DNA from: Candidatus Ventricola intestinavium
Lineage (GTDB): Bacteria > Bacillota > Clostridia > Christensenellales > Aristaeellaceae
Assembly (NCBI GenBank): GCA_018715105.1
Contig: DVMG01000231.1
Coordinates: 1-8,964 of the forward strand
Direction: 5' to 3'
DNA: 8,964 nucleotides
Positions 1-5,586 of this stretch are shown here, one piece after another; within the stretch, counting starts at the first letter, position 1, and each line of letters starts with the position of its first letter. The notes beneath the pieces are model-generated. The model was not told the DNA's origin. It did no database searches and saw nothing but the letters and a program-made list of their open reading frames with translations. Both the position numbers and the translations under genes were made by a program.

Positions 1-489
1 GCGGTAGGGCGTGGCCCAGGTGATCGGATCGGCCACCTGGATGCCCATGCGCCGCACGCCCTCCGCATCCCGGGCGCCGACATCGATATACATGTCGCTG
101 TGTTTGCGCACGAGGTGTGGGTCGTCAAAACGCAGCATATGGCAGGAAATACAGCCGATGACGCCCTCATACCGTTTGCCTTCCTGCGTGGTGACGGTCA
201 CATGCTCGCTGAGAAGAACCCGGTCGTCATGTCCGCCCACCTTTTCAAAGCGAAGCAGGCCGTTGGGCTCGATTTTTTTGACGATAAAGCCCACTTCATC
301 CGCATGGGCGGAAAGCATCAGCGTCGGGCCGGGATGCGCGCCCACCCGTTTAATGAGGACATTGCCCAGTCCATCCACCCAGGCGTCATCCGCAGATCCC
401 TTGAGGCGGTCAAACAGGTAGCGGGCGACTTCGTGCTCAAAGCCGCACGGGCCGGGAATGGAAACCAGCTTTTGAAGCAGCTCACGCAA
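1..489 (-). CDS. M42 family metallo-aminopeptidase (glutamyl aminopeptidase/endoglucanase-like), N-terminal part
   Basis: The first 163 codons of a cytoplasmic, co-catalytic-metal aminopeptidase that trims peptides; the 3' end lies beyond the left edge. The translation starts RELLQKLVSIPGPCGFEHEV, typical of M42 N-termini. The metal-ligand motif SAHADEVGFIV is at residues 60-70 (His62, Asp64). VGGHDDRVL follows at 84-92, and the conserved DVGARDAEGV stretch at 136-145 comes before the remaining metal ligands, which are outside the window. I chose the TTG at 487-489 because GAGGTG lies 6 nt upstream and the reading begins directly at RELLQ. An in-frame GTG at 496-498 would add three residues but overlaps that ribosome binding site. 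The gene has its own promoter and is separated from bioY by a terminator. Family assignment is strong; substrate preference within M42 (TET peptidase, glutamyl aminopeptidase, FrvX/YsdC types) cannot be told. Confidence 0.9.
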   Translation of the reverse strand, partial: MRELLQKLVSIPGPCGFEHEVARYLFDRLKGSADDAWVDGLGNVLIKRVGAHPGPTLMLSAHADEVGFIVKKIEPNGLLRFEKVGGHDDRVLLSEHVTVTTQEGKRYEGVIGCISCHMLRFDDPHLVRKHSDMYIDVGARDAEGVRRMGIQVADPITWATPYR

Positions 490-495
490 GACAAA

Positions 496-502
496 CACCT
501 CT
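496..502 (-). promoter_or_regulatory. Ribosome binding site of the M42 peptidase (supports a TTG start)
   Basis: Reading the minus strand, AGAGGTG is followed by six bases and then TTG. GAGGTG matches the anti-Shine-Dalgarno core, so the TTG at 489 is a better start than the GTG inside this motif. Confidence 0.6.
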
Positions 503-548
503 ATTATAACGTTGTTTTTTTAATAAGGGAAAAATAAAGAACATACCT

Positions 549-577
549 ATTATACTCAGCATGAAAACGCCTGTCAA
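549..577 (-). promoter_or_regulatory. Consensus sigma-A promoter for the M42 peptidase gene
   Basis: On the minus strand a perfect -35 box TTGACA (577-572) is separated by exactly 17 bases from a perfect -10 box TATAAT (554-549). Transcription should begin near 542 and give a leader of about 52 nt before the TTG start. A second TATAAT (508-503) lies too close to the start codon to be useful. No operator-like repeat is visible around this promoter, which suggests strong, constitutive expression. Confidence 0.85.
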
Positions 578-602
578 GAAAGAGGACGCATGTTTGGGCG
601 CG

Positions 603-628
603 AAAAAAGCCGGGCCTGTTTGCCCGGC
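603..628 (-). terminator. Rho-independent terminator downstream of bioY
   Basis: On the minus strand a perfect 7-bp stem GCCGGGC/GCCCGGC (628-622 with 615-609) with a 6-nt loop is followed at once by six T residues (608-603). It lies about 90 nt after the bioY stop and just before the M42 promoter, so it insulates the two genes. Confidence 0.85.
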
Positions 629-715
629 AGGGTGCGGAGAAATCTTCCGCGCAGCGTTTTAAAAAGGAGCTTCCGAGAAAACAACGTCTGTGCCATGACG
701 GAAAGGGGCGAAAGC

Positions 716-1258
716 TCAGCGGACGAGGCCCATGGCGCGCAGGGGCTTTTGCAGGCGAAGAACCACCGCGGCGGCCAGCACGATTTTAACCCCATCTCCC
801 GGAAGGAAGGGCAAGACGCAGTAAGAGAGGCTGGAGGCCAGATTCATTCCGGAAACGAGCATGAACCAGGCCGTGCCGAAGGCATAACAGGCCAGGACTC
901 CGATTGCCATGGCCAGGCAAAGACCGTGAAAGGTCATGCCAAACCGGCGGGAAAGCAGGCCCACCAGCAGCGCGCAGAGCACGTAGCCGAGAATATAGCC
1001 GCCCGTGCTGCCAAAGAGCACCGAGGGACCGCTTTTGAAACCGGCAAAAACCGGCACCCCCAGGATGCCCAGCAGGGCATAGGCGGCCATGGCCAGCGCA
1101 CCTCCCTTCGCGCCGAGCAGCGCGCCGCTCAGATGCACGGCAAAGAGCGCCAGGCTGATGGGCACCATCGGCAGAGGAATCTGAATCTGGGCGCAGATCA
1201 CGGTCAGCGCGGTCATCATGGCGGCGAAGACGAGGTTTCTCGTGATGCTTTGGTTCAT
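716..1258 (-). CDS. bioY: BioY, substrate-binding (S) subunit of the ECF-type biotin transporter
   Basis: A 180-residue polytopic inner-membrane protein that binds biotin and docks with the shared energizing module (EcfA, EcfA', EcfT), none of which is encoded here. It has about six hydrophobic segments. BioY landmarks are QIQIPLPMVPISL (24-36), LGAKGGALAM (48-57), VPVFAGFKSGPSVLFGSTGGY (68-88), FGTAWFM (127-133) and FLPGDGVKIVLAA (151-163). The usual GPTGGY is GSTGGY here. An alanine-rich first helix (A13xxxA17) fits the EcfT-contact pattern of S subunits. Length is normal for the family. The ATG at 1258 is preceded by AGGAAGTG about 6 nt upstream. It is a single-gene unit with its own promoter, BirA-type operators and terminator, which suggests biotin scavenging under BirA control. 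Confidence 0.95.
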   Translation of the reverse strand: MNQSITRNLVFAAMMTALTVICAQIQIPLPMVPISLALFAVHLSGALLGAKGGALAMAAYALLGILGVPVFAGFKSGPSVLFGSTGGYILGYVLCALLVGLLSRRFGMTFHGLCLAMAIGVLACYAFGTAWFMLVSGMNLASSLSYCVLPFLPGDGVKIVLAAAVVLRLQKPLRAMGLVR

Positions 1259-1280
1259 GAGAGCACTTCCTTTGCACTTT

Positions 1281-1312
1281 CTGTAAACTTTATTTATGGA
1301 ACGGGTTTACGA
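1281..1312. promoter_or_regulatory. BirA-type biotin operator at the bioY transcription start
   Basis: Inverted repeat CTGTAAACT (1281-1289) N14 GGTTTACGA (1304-1312). Against the known BirA half-site TTGTAAACC the arms match 7/9 and 8/9, and the 14-nt spacing falls in the known range. It covers about +1 to +31 relative to the predicted bioY start near 1311, where biotinyl-AMP-loaded BirA would block transcription. The match is seen; regulation is inferred. Confidence 0.8.
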
Positions 1313-1317
1313 AAGAC

Positions 1318-1346
1318 AGTGTATCAGGATTCGCGCCGTATGTCAA
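1318..1346 (-). promoter_or_regulatory. bioY promoter
   Basis: On the minus strand -35 TTGACA (1346-1341) is followed by 17 bases and -10 TACACT (1323-1318, 4/6). The predicted start is near 1311, giving a leader of about 53 nt. BirA-like repeats lie on both sides: one at the start site, another overlapping the -35 box. Confidence 0.75.
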
Positions 1347-1370
1347 CTTATAAAACTTAAAAGTTTACAG
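1340..1370. promoter_or_regulatory. Second, weaker BirA-like inverted repeat over the bioY -35 box
   Basis: ATGTCAACT (1340-1348) and AGTTTACAG (1362-1370) form an inverted repeat with a 13-nt spacer. The arms match the BirA half-site at 6/9 and 7/9. The left arm contains the -35 hexamer, so occupancy would exclude RNA polymerase. The right arm is the exact inverse of the left arm of the first operator. Confidence 0.45.
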
Positions 1371-1418
1371 GGCGATCTGCCTTCCAGTGAAACGGAACCG
1401 CGTTCAGGCGTTCAGGGA

Positions 1419-1447
1419 TAGAAAACAAACTCGAAAGGTGATATAAT
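1419..1447 (+). promoter_or_regulatory. Promoter of the lipoprotein/S41 peptidase unit
   Basis: Perfect -10 TATAAT (1442-1447), 17 bases after a weak -35 TAGAAA (1419-1424, 4/6). The predicted start is near 1454, giving a leader of roughly 88 nt that contains the palindrome at 1511-1526. It is the only convincing plus-strand promoter before 1542. Confidence 0.6.
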
Positions 1448-1510
1448 AAGGCATCGAAGGGGAAGAACAGGCGAACCGGAATGCCCCGGCCTTTCCCCGG
1501 AAGGCTGAGA

Positions 1511-1526
1511 CCGCGGCATGCCGCGG
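1511..1526. repeat. Perfect 16-bp GC-rich palindrome in the 5' leader of the lipoprotein gene
   Basis: CCGCGGCATGCCGCGG is fully self-complementary and ends 4 nt before the GGGAGG ribosome binding site (1531-1536). In RNA it could form a hairpin of at most 6 bp with a 4-nt loop (CCGCGG/CCGCGG), or it could be a dimeric protein site. No T-run follows, so it is not a terminator. Confidence 0.6.
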
Positions 1527-1541
1527 AAAAGGGAGGATCCG

Positions 1542-1940
1542 ATGAACAACAGGAAGATAAAGCTTATCGCCCTGCTGGCGTTGCTGCTGGCGGCGTTATG
1601 CGGCTGCACGGCCTTTGAGGAGGCGCTCGGAAAGCTGGGCGAGGAGATGGAAAGCGCGCAGGTGGAAACCCCGCAGAATAACGGCGGAGAAATCGATTGG
1701 GGATTTGTGCCCGTTGTGCGGGAGCTGGCGGTTGAGACGTTTACAGCCGGTTTCCCGGAGGCGACGGTTGTGGAGACAAGCGTTGCCAGCAAAAACGGCG
1801 CAAGCGATCGCGTGATTGTCACCCTCCGTTACGAGCTTGACGGGAAGACGGGCGATTATGGGTTTGACTATGAGCTCAACGATCAGGGAGAGTATGAGTT
1901 AAAGCGTTACGGCGAAGGCGTGAGCTCGGATGACCTGTAA
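1542..1940 (+). CDS. Small lipoprotein of unknown function
   Basis: A 132-residue predicted lipoprotein. A basic N-terminus (NNRKIK) precedes a hydrophobic stretch rich in Leu/Ala, ending in the lipobox LCGC with the lipidated Cys at residue 22, so the mature protein should be anchored to the outer face of the membrane. The mature part is acidic: a short charged helix-like segment (FEEALGKLGEEMESAQ), then a linker and a C-terminal half of alternating hydrophobic/polar residues likely to form beta strands (for example RVIVTLRYEL and DYGFDYEL). I do not recognise a family. The ATG at 1542 is chosen for GGGAGG five bases upstream and because the signal peptide starts there; an ATG at 1518 has no ribosome binding site. 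It lies 46 nt upstream of the S41 peptidase on the same strand, so it is probably co-transcribed and may work with it at the cell surface. Confidence 0.8.
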   Translation: MNNRKIKLIALLALLLAALCGCTAFEEALGKLGEEMESAQVETPQNNGGEIDWGFVPVVRELAVETFTAGFPEATVVETSVASKNGASDRVIVTLRYELDGKTGDYGFDYELNDQGEYELKRYGEGVSSDDL

Positions 1941-1986
1941 AGAGCCGGCCAGCCGCTGGAAGGAAAAGAAGGGGGAATACGGCGCG

Positions 1987-3168
1987 ATGAGGAAAATGGC
2001 GTGCGTGCTGGCCGTCCTGTGCTGCCTGGCGTTGGGCGCGGCCGCGCAGGAAAAGAGCGTTCCGCGGGCTGTGAGCAGCGCGATCCGGGATCATCATCCC
2101 AATCCGTTTACACACGTTCGTGAGACGGATTTTGAAAAGGCGGTTCAGGCGCTTGACGGGGCGTGGGAGGAGCTTTGCGCGGACGGCGAAGCGGGATTTG
2201 CCCTGCGTGAACTGGTCGCTTCCCTGGGGGATGAACACACAACGGTTCTCTGCCCGCGGGAGCAGGAGCGGATCCTGCCGTTTTTTGTCCTGAAATTTGA
2301 GGATGAATACATCCTCGTGCAGGCGCAGCAGGAGGAGGCGGCGTGGACGGGCATGGCCCTTGAAGCGATTGGCGGTGTGCCGGCGGAAGAGATTGCCAGG
2401 CGCATGGATCCCTATATCAGCCCCGAAACAGAGGGCTGGCGGGATACGCTCACGGCGGAAGAGATGACCTCGGTGAGCATGCTCATGCATGTCGGCGCGA
2501 TGCAGGAGCCGGAGCAGGCGACTGTCACCGTGCGCGATCCTCGCACCGGACAGACGCAGACCGCCGACGTGAAAACGCTGGATGGAGGATACGATTTCAG
2601 CACCTCGGTGATCATGCCCATGGCGCAGACGCTCATGCAGAGCGGGTTTTATTATGCCACGCTTCTTGAGGGCGGCGAGCTCTTCATTCAGTACAACCTC
2701 TGTCAGGACAATCCGCAGATGCCCATGGCTGACTTTGCAAAAGCGTTGAGGGAGCAGCTGGCTGGCATGCAGAGGCCCGAAAAAATCCTTGTGGACCTGC
2801 GCAACAACGGCGGCGGCAACAGCGAGGTTATCCGCCCGCTGCTGGATCTCCTTTCGGAACTCCGGGATCAGGGCAGCAGAATCTATGCGCTCATCGGGGA
2901 TCGAACGTTTTCCTCCGGGGTTCTGAATGCACAGGATCTGCGCGACATGGGCGCGACGCTCGTGGGCGAGCCGACAGGCGGCGTCAGAGGCTTTGGGGAG
3001 CTTACCACGGTGGAGCTGGGCGAAGGATATGTGCTCAGCTGCTCGACAAAGGACTTCTCCGGCGGAAAGGAGCATCGGCCTCTGGAGCCGGACAGGCGGG
3101 TGGAGCAAACGGTTGAAGATCTTCTGGCCGGTGTGGACAGCGCGGTTTCCTATGTGCAGGGGCTGTAA
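1987..3168 (+). CDS. Exported S41 family serine peptidase (tail-specific/tricorn-core-like, no PDZ domain)
   Basis: A 393-residue protein with a signal peptide (MRKMACVLAVLCCLALGAAA, probable cleavage before Gln21), so it acts outside the membrane. Landmarks of the Firmicute S41 group are HPNPF (37-41), GDEHTTV (81-87, with candidate catalytic His84), KILVDLRNNGGGNSE (276-290), GDRTFSSGVLNAQDL (304-318, probable nucleophile Ser309), LVGEPTGG (325-332) and SCSTKDF (361-367). No PDZ domain is recognisable between the N-terminal domain and the catalytic core. The Lys that follows GEPTGG in many relatives (GGKPN) is replaced by Val333-Arg334, so a CtpA-type Ser/Lys dyad is not evident. The start at 1987 is preceded by AAGGGGG with an 11-nt gap, slightly long. 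The gene follows the lipoprotein and ends at a shared terminator. Substrate unknown. Confidence 0.88.
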   Translation: MRKMACVLAVLCCLALGAAAQEKSVPRAVSSAIRDHHPNPFTHVRETDFEKAVQALDGAWEELCADGEAGFALRELVASLGDEHTTVLCPREQERILPFFVLKFEDEYILVQAQQEEAAWTGMALEAIGGVPAEEIARRMDPYISPETEGWRDTLTAEEMTSVSMLMHVGAMQEPEQATVTVRDPRTGQTQTADVKTLDGGYDFSTSVIMPMAQTLMQSGFYYATLLEGGELFIQYNLCQDNPQMPMADFAKALREQLAGMQRPEKILVDLRNNGGGNSEVIRPLLDLLSELRDQGSRIYALIGDRTFSSGVLNAQDLRDMGATLVGEPTGGVRGFGELTTVELGEGYVLSCSTKDFSGGKEHRPLEPDRRVEQTVEDLLAGVDSAVSYVQGL

Positions 3169-3236
3169 GCCCCGCGGAGTGCTGGCGAAAGCGTTCTTCT
3201 CTCCCGCAGAGGGAGGCCGAAGCCGCGATAACAAAG

Positions 3237-3289
3237 AGCCCTTTGAAGGCGGTGGGAACCGTTCAGTCCCCTGCTTCAAAAGGGCTTTT
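3237..3289 (+). terminator. Terminator between the convergent S41 and argD genes
   Basis: The arms AGCCCTTTGAAG (3237-3248) and CTTCAAAAGGGCT (3274-3286) pair over 12 bp with one bulged A, and TTTT follows on the plus strand. The 25-nt loop holds a smaller inverted repeat (GGGAAC/GTCCCC, one mismatch). It lies 68 nt after the S41 stop. No other good hairpin follows argD, so it probably also stops transcripts from the minus strand, though the T-run there is poor (CTTTGTT). Confidence 0.75.
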
Positions 3290-3358
3290 AAAAAGCGGTT
3301 TTCTCTTTTCTCAAAGACCCGGCTGCATCCGGACGGCGCCTTTGCCTGCGCGAGCTCT

Positions 3359-4555
3359 TCAGAAGCCGGAGAGCGCATCGTCAAGCGCCTTTGCAAAAGC
3401 CTCCATCTGAGCGGCGGAGAGGATGAGCGGCGGGGCGATGCGCAGCACATTGCCGGATGCCGTACCGGCTACAAAGCCGCGGGCAAGCAGCGCCCGAACC
3501 AGATCTTTGGCCGCACAATCCTGCGTAAGCTGAACGCCCAGCAGCATGCCCATGCCGCGCACATCTATGATTTGGGGGCTGGAGATGGAGCGCAGCAGCG
3601 CCATCAGCTGAGCCCCCTTTTCGCGGGCAACGGATGAGAAATCGTGCTCAATCAGATAGCGCATGGCCGAAAGGGAAACCGCGCAGGCCAGCGTGTTGCC
3701 GCCGAATGTGGAGCCATGGTCGCCGATGGCGATGGCGGAAGCCACACGCTCGCTGGCAAGAACGGCTCCGATGGGGAAGCCGCATCCCAGGCCCTTTGCG
3801 CTCGTCATGATGTCCGGGATCACATCGTATTGCTGATAGGCATACAGAGAACCCGTCCGGCAGACGCCTGTCTGCACTTCGTCGAAGATGAGCAGGATGC
3901 CCCGCTCATCGCACAGGGCACGCACGGCTTTCAGATAGGCCGGATCGCCCGGAATCACGCCGCCCTCGCCCTGCACGGGCTCCAGCAGGATGGCGGCTGT
4001 CTGCTCATCCACAGCGGCGCGCAGCGCGTCAAAATCGTTGTAGGGAACCTGGGAAAGCCCGTCCGGCAGGAGCGGGCGATAGGGCTCCTGATAATCTTCA
4101 TGACCGGTGGCGGCGACCGTGGCCAGCGTGCGCCCGTGGAACGAGTGATTCGCCGACACAATCTTATAGCGGCCGCTGCCCTGGGCATAAAAATACTTTC
4201 GGGCGAGCTTGATCGCGCCCTCATTGGCCTCGGCCCCCGAATTGGAGAAGAACACGCGGTCGGCAAACGTGTGGCGGCACAGCAGCGCTGCCAATTCCGC
4301 CTGCGGCTGCACATAATAGAGGTTGGAAGTATGCAAGATGCCTGTCTGAGCCTGCGCAAGGATCGCGCCGGTTACGGCGGGATGATTGTAACCCAGCGCA
4401 TTGACGGCGATGCCGGCAAACAGGTCGGTATAGGCCCGGCCCTCCTGGTCATAGAGGGTGCATCCCTCGCCGCGCACAAAGCACACGGGCAGCCGCTCGC
4501 CGAATACACCGAGAAAGTGCTGTCTGTCCAGAGACTGAATTTCCGATAGAGTCAT
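3359..4555 (-). CDS. argD: Acetylornithine aminotransferase ArgD
   Basis: A 398-residue cytoplasmic PLP enzyme (class III aminotransferase) converting N-acetylglutamate semialdehyde and glutamate to N2-acetylornithine and 2-oxoglutarate. Visible landmarks are NSGAEANEGAIKLARKY (105-121, phosphate binding), FHGRTLATVAATG (139-151), LLEPVQGEGGV (190-200), IFDEVQTGVCRTG (223-235, Asp225 contacting the pyridine nitrogen), SAKGLGCGFPIGA (252-264, Schiff-base Lys254) and HGSTFGGNTLA (280-290). Length is normal. The ATG at 4555 has AGGAGG four bases upstream. A TTG at 4627 would overlap the argC stop but has no ribosome binding site and adds an unconserved 24-residue leader. It is the last gene of argB-argC-argD, 68 nt after argC. 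Such enzymes can also act in lysine synthesis (succinyldiaminopimelate), but the context favours arginine. Confidence 0.95.
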   Translation of the reverse strand: MTLSEIQSLDRQHFLGVFGERLPVCFVRGEGCTLYDQEGRAYTDLFAGIAVNALGYNHPAVTGAILAQAQTGILHTSNLYYVQPQAELAALLCRHTFADRVFFSNSGAEANEGAIKLARKYFYAQGSGRYKIVSANHSFHGRTLATVAATGHEDYQEPYRPLLPDGLSQVPYNDFDALRAAVDEQTAAILLEPVQGEGGVIPGDPAYLKAVRALCDERGILLIFDEVQTGVCRTGSLYAYQQYDVIPDIMTSAKGLGCGFPIGAVLASERVASAIAIGDHGSTFGGNTLACAVSLSAMRYLIEHDFSSVAREKGAQLMALLRSISSPQIIDVRGMGMLLGVQLTQDCAAKDLVRALLARGFVAGTASGNVLRIAPPLILSAAQMEAFAKALDDALSGF

Positions 4556-4623
4556 ATGTCCTCCTTTTCCTCTTGACGGATTGAGGGAACCGGCATGTTT
4601 CATTCTGTCCCGGAAGGGCGGGA

Positions 4624-5571
4624 TCAAAGGCGCAGGCCCTTTGTCTCTTCGCAGCCGATCATCAGGTTCATGTTCTGAATGGCCGCCCCGGAGGCGCCCT
4701 TTCCCAGGTTGTCAAACCGGGCATACACCGTCATCCGTTCGTCGTTGCCGGTGACGAGGATCTGCAGCCCATCCAATCCTGCGCAGCCGTTGGAAGCGAT
4801 GAAGCCCCCGTCGTCCGCCTGCGCGTCGGCCGGCAGGACGCGCACGAGTTTCTGCCCCGCATAGGCATCGGCATAGCAGGCATGCAGCTGCGAAAGCGAG
4901 GAAATGCCGCGCAGCTGGTCCGCATGCAGCGGCACGCCTACGAGCATGCCCGCAAAGTAATCCGCCACAATCGGGGTGAACAGGGGCGCGCGCGTTAAGC
5001 CGCAGACGGCCTGCATTTCCGGAAGATGCTTGTGCTGCTGGGTCAGGCCGTAGGGGCGCGGCGCATCCAGAGAAGGGCTGCGTTCCTGCGCCTCATATTG
5101 GGCGATCATGCGCTTGCCACCCCCGCTGTACCCGGTCAGCGAAAAGCAGGAGAGAGCCGCATCCGGCGGCAGCGCGCCGCACGCGAGGAGCGGATATAGA
5201 ATCGAGATAAAACCGGTGGCATGGCAGCCGGGATTGGCCACGCGGGCCCCGGAGGCAATCGCCTGGCGGTGTGCGGACGACAGCTCGGCAAAACCATAAG
5301 CCCATCCGGGCGCCGTGCGGTGAGCCGTGGAAGCATCGATGACGCGCACATGATCGTTTTCAATCAGAGAGACAGCCTCCCTGGCCGCGGCGTCCGGCAG
5401 ACACAGGAATGTGATGTCCGATGCGTTGATCAGACGCGCGCGCTCGGCGGTGTCCTTGCGCAGCGCAGGGTCGATGGTCAAAAGCCGGATATCCTCGCGC
5501 TCGCGCATGCGGTCAAAAATCCGCAGGCCGGTTGTGCCTTCGCTGCCGTCAATATAAACCTGTACCTTCAT
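4624..5571 (-). CDS. argC: N-acetyl-gamma-glutamyl-phosphate reductase, short type 2 form (ArgC)
   Basis: A 315-residue NADPH-dependent reductase that turns N-acetylglutamyl phosphate into N-acetylglutamate semialdehyde. The N-terminus KVQVYIDGSEGTTGLRI (2-18) and the motifs FLCLPDAAAREAV (55-67), IDASTAHRT (78-86), NPGCHATGF (113-121, active-site Cys116), GYSGGGKRMI (147-156) and YGLTQQHKHLPEM (174-186, with His180/His182) are those of the 'type 2' AGPR subfamily, which is shorter than the type 1 enzyme of Bacillus (about 345 residues). The start ATG at 5571 has AAAGGAGGG about 8 nt upstream. Only 15 nt separate it from the argB stop, so coupled expression is likely. Subfamily assignment rests on remembered motif patterns, but ArgC identity is secure. 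Confidence 0.93.
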   Translation of the reverse strand: MKVQVYIDGSEGTTGLRIFDRMREREDIRLLTIDPALRKDTAERARLINASDITFLCLPDAAAREAVSLIENDHVRVIDASTAHRTAPGWAYGFAELSSAHRQAIASGARVANPGCHATGFISILYPLLACGALPPDAALSCFSLTGYSGGGKRMIAQYEAQERSPSLDAPRPYGLTQQHKHLPEMQAVCGLTRAPLFTPIVADYFAGMLVGVPLHADQLRGISSLSQLHACYADAYAGQKLVRVLPADAQADDGGFIASNGCAGLDGLQILVTGNDERMTVYARFDNLGKGASGAAIQNMNLMIGCEETKGLRL

Positions 5572-5586
5572 GACATCTCCCTCCTT

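Noticed and set aside
590..1360. Plus-strand open frame of 256 codons opposite bioY
   Set aside because: Strongly hydrophilic mirror of a membrane protein. It also runs through the bioY terminator, operator and promoter.
1259..1400. Riboswitch or T-box in the bioY leader
   Set aside because: The leader after the predicted start is only about 53 nt and shows inverted DNA operators, not an extended conserved RNA fold or antiterminator.
1876..3450. Long open frame (524 codons) on the minus strand opposite the S41 gene
   Set aside because: Its Arg/His/Pro-rich translation has no recognisable motif, while the plus strand encodes a complete S41 peptidase with signal peptide and motifs. It is a GC-driven antisense frame.
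3644..4549. Plus-strand open frame of 301 codons opposite argD
   Set aside because: Antisense shadow of argD; no motif and no ribosome binding site.
4556..4627. Upstream TTG start for argD overlapping the argC stop
   Set aside because: No ribosome binding site before it and an unconserved 24-residue leader; the ATG at 4555 has AGGAGG.
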